Part shown: piece after piece, positions 1 to 12,007 of the stretch | How positions within the stretch are numbered: position 1 is the stretch's first letter | Layout: each line of letters starts with the position of its first letter | Assembly (NCBI GenBank): GCA_015501055.1 | Contig: JADNYV010000083.1 | Span: forward strand, 62,001-126,000 | Direction: 5' to 3' | Source of the DNA: Mucidula mucida | Taxonomy: Eukaryota; Basidiomycota; Agaricomycetes; Agaricales; Physalacriaceae | DNA length: 64,000 bases | Program-made: the position numbers and the translations under genes | Notes under the pieces: model-generated | What the model was told of the DNA's origin: nothing | The model's database searches: none | The model's input: the letters and a program-made list of their open reading frames with translations, nothing else

Positions 1-1303
1 CGCGCCACGCTATCGCGGTCACGACATCCGGACTCAGTCCCAACATCGAGGCCATGTCCGAGGCCGAATTCGAAAAGTTCGTCGAGCGCACGCGCAAGCT
101 CAGACCCCAATTCCGCGAGTTCCTTCGAAAGCGCTACGAGGAGCACAACGACAGGGACCTCTTCACGCTCGCCCAGACCACCGAAAATCTACACCGGCGC
201 TTCCTCGAAGAGGTCACCTTTAACGAGTTCAAGAGCAGCAACTCCAAGAAAATCGAACCCCAGCCCCACCGCATAGGTGGACTGCTCTACCATCACCCTA
301 GCACTCTGCACTCGTACATGTTCGCAAAGATGGAGCCAGGCATCTTACTCCAGACCGACACGAGTGCTGAGCACCGCGCTTTCATCACCCCCCAAGCCGG
401 CTACGGTTCGGGCCACATGGTCTCGTTCGGTGGTCTGCGCGCCTCCATACCCGTCATACCGCTCGGCAAGGAGACTCTCTACGATCCCAAGGAGGGCATG
501 ACTACCACCGAACCCAGGATCGCCAACGCAGTATCGATGCACGACATGCGCCTCATGCCCGGCATGGTCACCATCAACAGTCTTCCGCGCACCGTCGGCC
601 TCAATGCCAGCGGTGTCAAGGGCATCCGCATGCGCGCCACGGTCACCACCGACAAGCAGCTGGAAGACTACTACCCATACTTCCCTTGGGACCCGCGCTA
701 CATGTCCGACAAGAACAACGTTGATGCCGTCGGGCGCGCGCCGTCCATGGACACGTTCGACTTTATGGAGTTCAAGAACGGCCCGGATACGTCGCGGATC
801 GCGGATTATATCGTGAACCACGAAGAGCTCATTGAGGATTATGGCCCGCTCCTGCCTGACGAGATTGACGAGATGGACGAGGACTTTGGTCCGGCGCCGC
901 TGACACCTGCGAGGGGATTGCCGCCTCGACCACCGACGGAATCAGAGCGCGCGGCGAGGAATGTTAATGTGCTGAGCATGTTGAATAACCTGACGAGCAA
1001 TTCCGCTTCGCAGCCTCAGCGTGCACCGCAGCCTCAGCCTTTGCAGACTCAACGCCAGCCGCTTGACCCTGCGCAGCATAAGGCGCTGAATGCGTTTACG
1101 CAGCTTTCAAACCGAGTGAGTGCGGGTTTGTGTTGTTGAGAATATGGTTGACTGAATCCCCCTTAGCCATCCCGTGCCGAGGCTGAGCGAAAGGCTGATA
1201 CCCTAGGTTTCCTTGAGCAACTTTCACAGAAGAAGGTGAGTGTGTGTTTCTTGCTTGATGGTATGATGTTGATGTATCTCTCCTCTAACAGGACGGAGAA
1301 TAA
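1..1303 (+). CDS. 3' part of an unrecognised gene (5' end outside window)
   Basis: The reading frame is open from the window edge (from base 3) through an ATG at 54, so the start is probably upstream. Exons are ..1115, 1167-1235 and 1292-1303. Both introns (51 and 56 nt) begin with gtgag, end in tag or cag, and lie in phase 0. The stop is TAA at 1301. About 390 residues are visible. The N-terminal half is rich in charged residues and looks helical. The middle (residues about 75-250 from the ATG) is the most protein-like and ordered. The C-terminal third is Pro/Gln-rich and probably disordered. The last exons add a short Lys/Glu-rich helix ending KKDGE. I do not recognise the family, and I see no signal peptide, membrane segment or catalytic motif. 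The splice structure and continuous frame make a real gene very likely. Confidence 0.85.
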
Positions 1304-2137
1304 ACCGTGATACGCATGTATAGATATATACGCTTAATTATCGTCTTGCATGTAGGGGACTTGGCGCTTAACCTTTCGTTGTTTCATGATTTGTGCAACA
1401 TCCTCAAGGCGGAACATCGAGTTATAGACGAATAGCAGGTTTATGTATCGACGCGAAGACTGTACCCTCGTTCCTATCCTTCCAGTCATTTGATATATCT
1501 TCAATGACTCCATGGCCATGGTCTCCCTACGCGATGTGCGTATCCGTATGAACAAAAAATGACGACTTGACTGGTGTCTTTTATATTCAAGCTTGGAGTT
1601 CACGTCGAACGATGACAAGTCCTGATCGTCCCGACGAGCGCTTGGAAGTTGTTTATCCATATACCCTAAAAGGGAAAGACTTCTCATTTGTCAGTGGCCA
1701 ACGTCCAGATTTGGACTTCCTCCGTTAGACCTTGACCACCACTACCGCGCGACAAACGGCAGCGTATCTGCCTCTTGAAAAAATGTCTTTCGCGACCCTT
1801 CACAGAAAACGCGTCCAGAACTGATTATTAGTTTCAACGTTCGCCCCTTTCCGCGACTGCATTCATTCTGTACAGCCCGTGTTCGTACCTTTGCCAGGTT
1901 CTTCCTCTTTCGACTGACGCGTACTTTTCTCCCTACAGCCTCTACGCGTTCCCCCTCTTGCATTCACGTTAAAAATGGGTCGAATTAGTTGAATACAGTT
2001 GCCCTAGCCTCGATCATGGAGCCTTGGCACGGAAGGGAAAGGAACTTGACATGGATCATTCACGTTTGTCTTGTTACTCAATAGGGTGTCTGGCGGGCTC
2101 TCCTGTACTCTGGCCTTAACTTGTGCCCACGACAAAG
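1304..2137. other. Intergenic region and unresolved 5' end of the next gene
   Basis: The open frames here on either strand look random. A possible intron, gtgtct to acaaag (2086-2137) with a cttaac branch site, would give the downstream mucin-like gene an upstream exon. I could not find an ATG and signal peptide in a matching frame, so its true 5' end stays unknown. Confidence 0.4.
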
Positions 2138-3713
2138 GCGGCTCTTCGCACGACCCAAATTATGTCGACATGCTTCCAAACGCCCACCGCCACGCAATCG
2201 ACTGTCGTGACGAGCGACATCATCTCGACGTCCTACTCCTCGTCGATTACTAGTGTCCCGTATTTGACGAGCTCGACGGAGGTACAGGGTGCATGTACGA
2301 GTTTCGCTTCGAATAGTAGTACCTGTCTTGGGTATGCTACGTCGACGTCGGCGACGACGCTTTATAGCAAGTCATCTCTGTTCGTTCTATCCCTGCATTT
2401 ATCCTCATCCTGAAAATCTAGCTACCACCGTGACGACTGTCCCTGTTGAATATACGGTCTCTACTGGACGAGTCACGCAGTATAACACGCAATATGGGAC
2501 TATCTGCTCAGACGGGGACCCGGAAACTGATACCGACACGGTTGTGGTGGTCACTACGACGCCGCCGCCCTCGACTGTTACACAGAGCCAATCATCAACG
2601 ATGTCAGATGGGCAGGTTACTGTGCAGTACACGACAGTGACGACTACGCCGGCGGCTGTCACGACGAGCGCGATAGCCAGTTCCTCCTCTTCATCGAGTA
2701 GCAACGTCGGTGCTATCGTCGGAGGAACTGTAGGTGGCCTTATCGCGCTCCTTGCATTAGTCGCGTTATTGTATTATCTCTAGTACGTCCTTATTCCCCC
2801 TCCTCGCCTCATACTAACGTCATTTCCTCCTGTAGCAAGAAACGCCAATCGCGATGGGACGACATCTTTAATGACGACGACGACAATGTTATTGCGCACA
2901 CAGGGAACGCCGCTAATGGTGAGGCGAAGCCGTTTATGGCTGGAAACGAAAATGACATGGAAGCTTCAGGAGGCCAGCCGAATATGATGGAGCATGGGAG
3001 TTCGTCGAATATGATGATGCAGCCTGGAGGGTCACCGAATGTGATGCAGCCTGGTGGGTCGCCGAATGTGATGCAGCCTGGGGGGTCGCCGAATATGATG
3101 CAGCCTGGGGGGTCACCGAACATGATGCAGCCTGGGAGCGGGTACCAGCCAAACATGATGGGATATCAGCCGAACATGACACAGCCAGGGGACTATGGCA
3201 TGTCGAGCAGTGGCGGGATGTCCCCACTCATGCTCCCCGTGGGTGCTGGTGCCGCCGCCGCTGCTGCAGCGCGAGGGAGTCTCGGTAAGTCTTTCTTTTC
3301 ATCTCATGCCCTCGCTCATCATCATCTACAGTCACAGCGGATACTACCCGCACAGCTCACCATCCGTCTCGCCGCCTGGATCTGTGACATCGAACATGCC
3401 TCACATGCCCCAGTCGCACTCGCATACGTCCCCTGCGACGTCGGATAATGCAAGCGGGAGTGGCGTGGCGGGGGCAGCAGGCTACTTTGGGCACCCGCGG
3501 CTTGTGGTGGCGAACCAGGATGGTGGGGAGGGGGGCAATGGGGGAGAGGAGGCGGGCGCGTCGCATTGGACAACGGGCGGAGGCGAAAAAGCTGGGTTGG
3601 TGCATCTGGATGGTGGGAGGGCGCAGAGGGAGCAGGAGGAGAATCATTCTGGGCCTTCTTCGGGGCGCAGCAACCTGATGCGCCGCCTCCAGCGTATAGT
3701 GCGGATTGATTGA
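2138..3713 (+). CDS. Ser/Thr-rich single-pass membrane protein, cell-surface sensor-like
   Basis: Exons read as 2138-2366, 2422-2782, 2836-3288 and 3332-3713. The N-terminal part is Ser/Thr-rich and mucin-like with a few cysteines, typical of O-glycosylated fungal surface proteins. A single hydrophobic segment follows (about 2712-2780, GAIVGGTVGGLIALLALVAL), then a basic stop-transfer KKRQSRWDD. The cytoplasmic tail carries a nine-residue MMQPGGSPN-type repeat, an alanine run and a Gly/Glu-rich end. This plan resembles fungal Mid2/Wsc-like or SKG6-type sensors, but I cannot assign a named family. The first intron uses a GC donor (gcaagt at 2367). The best donor of the last intron (gtaagt at 3285) breaks the frame; only a weaker donor at 3289 keeps it. 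The start and signal peptide are not resolved. Confidence 0.65.
3014..3150 (+). repeat. 27-bp in-frame tandem repeat (MMQPGGSPN)
   Basis: Four complete 27-bp units encode (M/V)MQPGGSPN, followed by a diverged fifth unit. They lie in the cytoplasmic tail of the membrane protein. Third-position differences between units show it is not a fresh expansion. Confidence 0.85.
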
Positions 3714-3959
3714 ATTTTATTTCTTGTGTGAGACGGTTATAAGTAGTGGATAATACCAGATCTGATCCATGTACACTTTACTTTTTTACTACGCTAGTTA
3801 CATCCTTTCATGAACTTGACCAACCATGCTTTTATCAAACACACATTAGGCATTACCTCGCGATCGGATGCGTCGTCCCGTTTTGGAATCATCAGCATCT
3901 TGCCTTTTCTCCCTCACCTCGAATTAATTCCTCTTGACGCTTCCTCTCTTCCACGCGTC

Positions 3960-4760
3960 ATGAATATCCGTCTAGCCAGGGTGTGTCCGTAATTCCTCTC
4001 GCCGGTGTTCGTATCATCATAATTATCAATTCTCTCTCAGGTGCGTGTCCTCCTCCTCCTACCTCCATCTCATCGGACCGTGAACCCAGATCGAAGACCT
4101 CACGGGCATGCAAGCGACGAATCTGATAAACCTGCCTGAAAACTACAATCTCAAATTCTGTACGCCAAACCCGTTCCGGCGACGCGCGCGCGACTGACGG
4201 GGGGGGGCAGGGATGTACCATCTATTGACGTGGCCGCAGATATCGTTCGTCGCGGAGGACGCCAAGGGCCGGATAGTGGGATATGTGTTGGCTAAGATGT
4301 GTGTTGTCCCCTTCCTCCTCCATCCTCTCTCAAGAAAAAATGATAATAGGATGGCAAAGACGACATGGACGACACCGCGGAGCCCAATGAGACGCACGGG
4401 CATGTTAATTCTATATCTGTGCTGAGGACGTATCGGAGGCTGGGTATCGCGCGGCGGCTTATGTTGCTTTCTCGTGCGTTGAAATCCTCTCTTCTTTGGG
4501 CATTAATGGTTAATTGATTTTGATGTGTAGAGGAAGCCATGTCGACGGTATACAAAGCGACGTTCGTATCGCTGCACGTCCGCAAGTCGAACAAGGCGGC
4601 TATAGGGCTGTATAGAGATACGCTGGGATTCGAGGTGGCAAAGGTGGAAAAGAAGTATTGTCAGTTGTTGCGCGTTTTCCCCCTGTGGTGTGCTAAATTC
4701 GTGGCGACAGATGGAGACGGCGAAGACGCGCTTTCGATGCGGTTGAAGCTGGATGATTGA
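3960..4760 (+). CDS. naa10: N-alpha-acetyltransferase catalytic subunit Naa10/Ard1 (NatA)
   Basis: GNAT-fold catalytic subunit of the ribosome-associated NatA complex, which acetylates the N-termini of nascent proteins. Exons: 3960-3980, 4090-4159, 4211-4302, 4350-4473, 4531-4659 and 4711-4760, giving 161 residues, the usual size of the catalytic core. Recognisable Ard1 landmarks in order are [42 protein letters not shown], the acetyl-CoA loop [26 protein letters not shown] and [15 protein letters not shown]. Joining exons 3 and 4 in frame needs the weak donor gttgtc at 4303, which adds one Cys. The more normal gtgtgt donor at 4299 shifts the frame by one base. All other junctions are clean. 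The auxiliary subunit Naa15 is not in the window. Confidence 0.93.
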
Positions 4761-5638
4761 GTAGAGGTGTGTACGCGCTAGCGTTTTATTATGTAGACGG
4801 GAACTAACGCGTTTTTTTGTGTAGATGTCCATTACAAAACGGATGCATGCTTTGTAGCGATAGATTGTGACCTTCATTTTTTTTGGTATCTGCCAATTAC
4901 CTTCCTTTGGATCGTTGTCGGTCTCAGTTTCAGAAAGGACGAATAGACGGGCGATCCAACTTTCCCGCGATCGCTTGATCTTGGTCCGTGGAACACACGA
5001 GATACGTGTTGATCTTTTACTTTTCTTCGCCCGATACTATAGGGATTCTGAGAATGCCTGTACTGGTGTTCAATATTCCTCTTTCTCGGTCTATACTATA
5101 GGCAGTAAGAACTAATATACTTACCTTTATTCTTTTCCAAAATAAGCGGGAAACGTTAGGATAGCAAGCCCGAGACCGGTGGAGGCTAAACGTTGGCTCT
5201 ACTGACATTTCTGCATTGGCGATAGCTGTAGCAGGCATGGCGATACGACATGCCTGATGAATGATAGGTTTATGTTCTCTGTACGTGCCGAGGGCGAAAC
5301 TAATTGATATCCACAACAACCGCTTAGCCCGAATCCGCCACTATGTACGCCTGTTCGACTCAGGCCAGTCGTATGTGACGCTTGCATTCCTTCTTTTTGT
5401 GGATAGACTCGACGTACATTATTGCTTTCGAAGTACGAATAGTCGGCGCTCAGCGTTCAGTACTCGGTGTCCTGACAGTTCTTAACGACTACCAATATGT
5501 AGAAGTATTAGAAGTGCTTGGGATGGTTCATGGGACAACTAACGCGTTTGATGCGATGCCCTTCTTGAGTCAATACCAGTACCGTCCCGCGCAGCGCTTT
5601 TCTCGCCCTCTGAGGACCAGTCAAAAACCTTCGCTTCG
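4761..5638. other. Gene-free or decayed sequence
   Basis: There is no frame with a recognisable domain. The short open frames, such as 5382-5642, look coding-like only over 30-40 residues and could be remnants of an upstream exon of the doubtful gene that follows. Confidence 0.3.
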
Positions 5639-6295
5639 TTGACAAACGCCGCGCTATGCACCAAAAGTCACGATATCGCCATACTTGCGCCATGCGCTAG
5701 GGACTTAATAGTGGTGGGATGCGAGTCTTGTAAGAGCGCTGGCAGATCTCTCGTGCGTAATGGTATCCACTTTTCTTTCCCAAGCAGCATTCTGACGTGT
5801 TTCTTGGACGCGCATGTAGGACGAGCTCATATCCCTCGCGCACGCCCTGACCGTCGCTCCGTTTTATGACCTCAGCTTCATGGGAATGCCCCCACATCTC
5901 CGCGAGCGGTTACCGTCAAGTCATAGAAAGCGCATGATTACATGATCATTGGCGTAGAGCAGTACGGAACAGGGCGAGAATGACGAAGGGAAGGATAGAA
6001 ATAATGGAGAGGCTAGTCTCTGATTCATCGCAGGCAGATTGTGTCCGGCGCTGCCATTATTGACCTGTCCCATCCGTCCTTCCTTCGCGCAGAAATTGTG
6101 CTCGCATCACTGGGAAAGTCTTCGTATCCGTTTGCACGTACAATACCGCATGTACCTTCGCTATCCTTGCCAAATCCCGTCGTCACGACCGAGCTGGTCA
6201 GCAAAGGACATGTACCCAAACTGTTCTTGGACCAGAGGAGATTGGGCGTTCCTCGACTGGTGTTTAACTTCTTCAACGTTACTCCAGCCTGCTGA
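5639..6295 (+). CDS. Doubtful multi-exon gene or relic, family unknown
   Basis: Three stretches look coding and are bounded by plausible splice sites: about 5639-5752 (ending before gtgcgt), 5820-5908 (starting after catgtag and containing DELISLAHALTVAPFYDL), and about 6036-6295 (after gcaggcag, starting IVSGAAIIDLSHPSF and ending NFFNVTPAC, stop TGA). The first junction is in phase 0 over a 67-nt intron. I do not recognise the protein and could not fix the start or the second junction. It may be a relic, because flanking sequence is decayed and repeat-like. Confidence 0.35.
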
Positions 6296-7379
6296 TAGAC
6301 CTTTTAAGGGCACAAGGTTTTCTTAAAACGAGTGTCATACTGGATTGGATGGCGACGGGAAAGTACATCGACCACCGTGTATTCTAAGATGTATGCAGTC
6401 CAACGTTCATTGAAGACGAATATACCAGGAGAGATCTAGATCGCTAGCGCGCATACCTATCCACGTCACCAAGCAGCGCGCCGAATCCAATAACGTGTGT
6501 ATTCCTTCAGCTCGAGTCTGGCAAAGTTTTGACGCGCAAGTAGTGATGATATAACAACAAGGACTATCTTGTTCAATGCTCGCTTGACATCCCCCGGTGG
6601 AAGCTGAGACGTTCTTCAAATCGATGGAGCACGAAGGATTATCTCGGAAGACCTGGTGGGCATTTCTTAATGACTGATTCTCCGGTCAAATATCTTACAT
6701 CCAATTTAGTACAGACGACGAGATTGGGGATGTCGCCTGTGTCATTCTAGCTGAGGGGTTGGAGGATGGGCATTAGGCATGGGGCAAGCGCACGACGATA
6801 ACATTCGTTTGTGCACTCCTTCTCCCCAGTCCTAATCGCCAATTGGATTCAGACTTGACTAGCTCTGCAGTGCACTCCTCGTCCGCCTTGAAATTTCTCA
6901 AAATTTCTGGAAGTGCCTGCGCCATTTCCTCCTCACGCACCACTACCGCCTCCACAGCTCTAGGGAACAAGTCCGCCTCGCCGGGGGTCCTTGGAAGCTT
7001 TCCTAGCCCCAACCGAGATGCACTACATTAACCCCTCCAGCAGGGAGCGTCAAGATGCTCATCACACCAGGTCCTGCGTATTGCGTATCAACAACCAGCT
7101 GGCACGTTTAGCGACTACGCGTAGACTGGATCGCGCAGTCGCCGCTACACCAGAGTCCCGTCTTTAGTCTTCCAGGTTTACCTCCGAATGAGAAGTTGCC
7201 TCGTACGACATGGATACGCTTTTGGGTGTGGAGGGACAGAGAAGGTCGCGTTTACATTTTGGATATCGGAGTTGGTTTTTGTATCGGTATTTCCTTTTCG
7301 TGAAGCTAGGTTCGTTCATATTGATCGTCAAGAAGCATTTATTGATCAAGTTTAATCAGTCAGGTTTATAGCACGGGCG
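6296..7379. other. Gene-free sequence
   Basis: Only short frames with no recognisable product occur on either strand. It may be degenerated repeat material, but I could not match it to another copy in the window. Confidence 0.3.
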
Positions 7380-8890
7380 AAGATGCACGAGATCCAGATG
7401 TTTGGCTTACTGGAGCATCTTGTCCTACCCATCGAGGTTCCCTTTCTGCATTTCACCCCGACTGCCGCATAATAGCTCGACGACGATACATTTGGAGTCG
7501 ATGGCAAGCCGCAACAGCATGCTGAATAGCTGCACGCACGTCATGCCGCTAGTGCGTCCTGGTTCTCCACACCACAATTCTGTTCCCACAGCGTTATCAA
7601 ACCCCCCCAGCACTGTTTTCTTGGACACCCTACTCTCCAGGCTCCAGGCCCGACCGGACTGCGGAAGACTTCCGAGCATGGGTCTCTCTTCGCCTAGCGC
7701 AAGGGTTCCTGTTCGTAACTGCAGAAGTTCAGGCAGTGGCAAAACGTCTAAGAGGAGGATCAGGATAGGCGGACGTCCAAATTCAGGCGGTGCTGGAAGT
7801 CGTCATGGGCATCTCGGACGACGAAATCTCCAAGCCGTGGGGCGCAGCGGAGGTACGCAGGTGCACTGCGCACCTGGTGTATGTGAGCATGACTCAAGAG
7901 CAACGAGATACCCCGCACGGGCAAAGCCATTCAAACGAGGCGCCATGTCAGACGAAGGCTTGACTCTGGGCGGGTTACACGGAAGGAACAGACGACCCAG
8001 ATCGATGAAGAGAACCAGTAAGGTTCTTTCATTACCGTTGTCGGGCAGCTCGGGCTACTACGTATTCAATAGTGTTGAGATGTTAGTCGCGGGGTATGAA
8101 CACCAGTTGAATGAATCCTTTTGGTGTTGGAGGATTCGATTCGTCATTAATGCCGGCCTACCACCAAACAGATTCATTGGGGTGAGCTCACTGAGCAGTC
8201 CACGAAGTACGGTGGCAGTCGCTTGACAAGAAGGGGAAGAGCGTTGTCCGATACCAGCTACGGAGAAGAAGGTGACGAGCGAGAGGAAGATCATCTCTGA
8301 GGAAGGAAGAACAATCGTTGGCATCGCATGCACTGTTCGACCTCGTTTACTAGGTCCATCCTTTCTTCGCCCAAACACCTTTATAGCGCAACGAATAAAC
8401 GGAGGTAGTTATCTGATACCACGACACGACCGTGTCCCATTTTGAGCTGCAGTGCATTGCGACCACCGCCTGCTACCGCCAGAGGAAGAATATACAATAT
8501 ACACGTCGATGCCCATGTAACGGCAGTCGCTCTGACCTCCACCTGCCTACCCACACGGCGCTTTATTTTGAATACGCGCTTCTTCGACGGTGCGGGGGTT
8601 CATTATGGACGTGGAGGTGGCGGATGATATCGATGTGGATGTGGTGTATTCATACCGGCGCTCCCTGGGCAAGCATTCGTCAATGGGGTGGCATTCAGGC
8701 AAGCCAAGGGTAGGACGAAGGCGCTGGGCGGACGAGGGAGAAGCAGCAGGCTGCATTTTCTGTTTGGGTGGAAGTTGTGAGAACCTGACCTCCATTATTG
8801 GCGCTGTGAGGATGCGGGACTCATATTACTGGCTTGATTATTCATGTAATAGGTGTTTGTCGGGCTTCATGATTGTGTACCTAAGAAAGG
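7380..8890 (+). repeat. Degenerate copy of repeat F
   Basis: This segment matches, with many substitutions and indels, 24060-25600 and 26310-27420 on the same strand and 36850-38100 on the opposite strand. Shared landmarks are the cctactctccaggctcca block at 7628, the gtctaagaggaggatca block at 7747 and the gcgctttattttgaa block at 8560. An exon-like frame at about 7650-7940 (TAEDFRAWVSLRLAQGF ... VLEVVMGISDDEISKPWG, with one frame break) suggests the repeat carries a decayed protein-coding gene of unknown family. Confidence 0.6.
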
Positions 8891-9023
8891 ATGCATGAGT
8901 ACGGCCGGTTGTGATTCAAAAGACATTGATAAAAAATTCCAACAAGTTGTAAGTTTAACAAAATGGAATTGTGGTATCCTTGCATAGTTCAAAAAACCAG
9001 CCTGATTTGAACAAGTCACACTA

Positions 9024-9262
9024 CTTTTACTAGCTGAGCTACGGTTGTATCTTCAACACTTATCAAATCAAGTTCAAAATGACCTGTGAGTCCTGACTGA
9101 AGGACAATTGTTGAGGAAGCGTTGCATGCCAACTTTGCGCCTCCATCTTCGCAAAGTCATAGAATGCAGCACTAAGAAATGAGTTATTCTATATTGAGGC
9201 CTAAGACAACCGGCCTGACTTGCACAGGCATCATCCAAGTCACTATCAGAGGTTGTAGGCTT
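9024..9262 (-). repeat. Fragments of the tRNA-like (SINE-like) head
   Basis: The reverse strand of 9205-9262 reads the 3' half of the tRNA-like unit (CGGTTGT acceptor side and T-arm with an insertion). 9030-9050 reads a separate 5' piece with the A-box-like tagctcagct. The two are separated and out of order, so this copy is broken. Compare the intact units at 25947, 27496 and 36446. Confidence 0.55.
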
Positions 9263-11547
9263 TGAAAGCGTGGATGACGAACTGATTCAACGTACGCGTT
9301 TCTTGATACTTACTCATTGACTCGACCCTTCAGCCGGCAGTGATTGGAAGTTCAATTTTAGAAGTCCAATTCAACCGTTGCCTCGCTAAGCCGGGCGCTG
9401 ACGCTACCCCGCGCTCGAATGAATCAGGGATAATAAGGCGTAATATAGGGAGACCACAATGATATACAAATCCCGACTCCGAGCAGGGTTTCTGTCCGGC
9501 TATCACACAATCGGTATGCCCTCTTCTCACGAATCACGATCTGGGAAGCCAAGAGTCTGACAATACGCGCCACGGAATTTCTCCGTCGCTGCGTGTTGGC
9601 GCTGTTTTGGACAGTTCATGAATTTCAGTCTCATGAAGAGTCGCGTATCATTTAATGCGCCACCATTTGAGTTCTCCGCTCCGCTGCGTTCTCTCGCGCC
9701 TAGCACTGTTTATCAACGAACCCCGGATGAATATCATAAACGCGATCGCGACTGGTGCATTTCAGGTGACTGCATTGATATCTGCGGACACCCGGATCCC
9801 ATCAAGTGCAGTCCAGTTGCATTACTGTGATTGTCCTCCAGGGCAGGTTGATTTACGACTTTCAGGACTAACGTGCTGTGAGTACCCGAGGAGTCCTCGC
9901 TGTAGAACCTTCTGGCTCTCCAGCTACCCTTCATAATCGACCCGACCAGACGATGTGCTAAAGAGGTCTGGCGGGTAACGGGTTGCAGCTTTCCTTCGGA
10001 ACGAAGGAATAGACAGGTTAATCCTACGAAACGTTTTCGTCAGTCACGAAGACGAAATCTGCAAAGTGCAAAGTTGCATGGCAGCTAGCATCACCTTGAC
10101 TTGTCTGCGAATGATAAGAAGTTTCTTTGAATCTTCATCTCGATACAGAGCGGAGCTACTGCTTGCCCGGCTATGATTATTGTACGAGTTTAACACATCT
10201 GTTTCCTATCGACTTCCTGATCCATATTGCTGTGGAGGTTGTGTCGTCACTCTCAGTTGAAGACCAAGAACGTTGATGCATGGATCGGGACCCAGGCGTT
10301 GAAAGTAATGACTATTTTAAACTTGGCCTACGCAAATCCCAGCGCGTCGATATCGCACTTGCCCTCATCCTAATCAGGATCTTGACCAAGGTTGGTCGCT
10401 TCTTCATCAGTATTAAACACGATGTATAATCCTTTTCAGCATACCAAATATATCGTCTGCAGACTGTAGAGCAAGAGTCTCCGAGGGAACGCAGTGATAT
10501 CCTGAAAAAGTAGGTTCGGCGCTTGAAGGGCGCGTACAGGTTACCATGAGGCTGTCAGATCCACGGATATAGCGACGGCAGCTGACATTGGTAACAGTAG
10601 TGAGGAGGCCTCGTGAAGGGGTAGCAGCTCGAGGAGAGGTGGCAGCCGCGGTACGCTGCTCTAGACGGTGCGTGTGGATGAATGTCGCGTAGATTATAGC
10701 GGCAACCGAACCAAATCGATTCGTTTACTGCAAGGCGTGGATCTTTCGCGATAGAGATATGATAACGATGATCATAAGATGACGATTGCGGGGGAAGTAG
10801 TCGTAGAGCAGGAACGATGTGATTTACGGAACAATGACGCATAGTTGTGCGACGCGGACAAGACCACAAGTCAAGGTGGGTCATCGGAGTAACCTTCCAG
10901 CAGCGGATGCAATTACCAGAAAAGGGAATCGATAAGGATACTGTGGCGCGTAGAGTTGATGTGGGGAAAGTGGGTGCGTAGTAATATTGTCATGTCTGAT
11001 GAAACAGACAGAGTGAATGAGTAGCCTGTTAACGTTGAGGGGAGGTGTGTATGGGAACACGTACATTACCTGGATTGCTCAGATGTTTTATCCAGTGTCT
11101 TCTGCTGGTTTCTAGCGGAGATATTCTGAAGAATGCGTTGTAGATGTTTTTTACGTAGCGTCAAGTGGAAAGCAATCCTTGAAACTGGCGCGACGCGAAC
11201 GGGTCCGCAGTGGTTGTCCTAATCAAGAAGGTCATCCCGATCAGGAAGGTGTGGCCGCTGCGACCAAGCTTGCTCTCTTCGTTCACCAGTGTTGAACACG
11301 TTGTACACTATGCCCAAGATCTCCGTGTATTCCATGTCCTTCAGCCGTACCACGCTACTCGGGATCTTTTACGCGAAGAAATGTTTTGGCGGCAGCAAAG
11401 TCACAAGGGACCTCGTTTACATGCAAGCAGGAGTCTTCCCTGGCCGTCGAGCGCCCACACTACTGCTCAACTGCTCCACGAGAGCGGCATGCCAGGCCTT
11501 CGTAGCACATGATGGACGTATACCGCAAGCAGCTTTTCTGTTGACGT

Positions 11548-12007
11548 TCTACGACATCGAAAGCATGGCATGGTGGAAAGGTTGTTTGGCGGTGCGTTTG
11601 AGCTTATGCTTGATCTCAAATCTCCTTTCTAACGGTTTTCTGCGTAGACAACGATGCAACTACGATCGCAGTGGAATCCCAAACGCGGCGCCGACATTCA
11701 ATCTTCATTCATCCAATGTTATCCAATTCGAAGCGTGTCACTGGAAAGCGCACAAGCCAAACATTCAAGGACCCCACTTCGAACTGTTTCCAGGCGCGAA
11801 CGCGAAACATTTGGTGCGTCTGTTTGGCTCACACTCCGCCATGCTTTCGGCTAATGTTACGTTTTGAAAACAGACTGCGATCTATCAAGACCACCTCCGG
11901 ATTCTCAGGTCGGAGTCTGATTCAACGCTCGCCATCGACACGGTTCCGACCTGCGCTTAGGAGAAATTCAATTTTGGTGCGCGTCCCACAGCGCCGCGAA
12001 CCCGGTG
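11548..12007 (+). pseudogene. GH31 alpha-glycosidase relic, 5' part, split by the retrotransposon
   Basis: Carries the first exons of the GH31 family member that is better preserved at 61699. The first intron (gtgcgt at 11590 to gcgtag at 11647) is kept. Exon 2 contains VIQFEACHWKAHKP and GPHFELFPG, and a second intron follows (gtgcgt at 11811 to aaaacag at 11873). The frame is broken upstream and hits a TAG at about 11967. The gene is then interrupted at 12007 by the LTR element and resumes at 22774-23000. Retained introns show this is not a retrocopy. Confidence 0.75.
12003..12007 (+). other. Target site duplication, left copy
   Basis: cggtg directly precedes the TGTAAC start of the left LTR and recurs directly after the right LTR. 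Five bases is usual for Ty3/gypsy integrases. Confidence 0.93.

Larger units (their letters stand above)
9310..12007 (+). repeat. Inverted repeat 1, left arm, blocks A-B-C-D
   Basis: Reads, at high similarity and in reverse complement, against 42640 down to about 39400. Block A is about 9310-9950, B 9950-10640, C 10650-11200, and D (5' part of a GH31 gene) 11200-12007. The same four blocks recur at 48950-46000 (minus) and, in part, at 54910-56470 and 59600-62000 (plus). Their order is constant, so they were copied as a unit. Block B holds the remains of a 69-codon frame that is complete at 60732. Confidence 0.8.

Noticed and set aside
345..821. 158-codon minus-strand ORF
   Set aside because: Antisense shadow of the first gene, whose frame has proper splice junctions.
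2405..2704. 99-codon minus-strand ORF
   Set aside because: Antisense to the Thr/Val-rich exon of the membrane protein; composition mirrors it.
3014..3150. CRISPR-like or regulatory direct repeats
   Set aside because: Units are contiguous, without spacers, and in frame within a protein-coding exon.
7402..8226. 274-codon plus-strand ORF as a gene
   Set aside because: It covers a degenerate F copy; sister copies are not open in this frame and another frame looks more coding.
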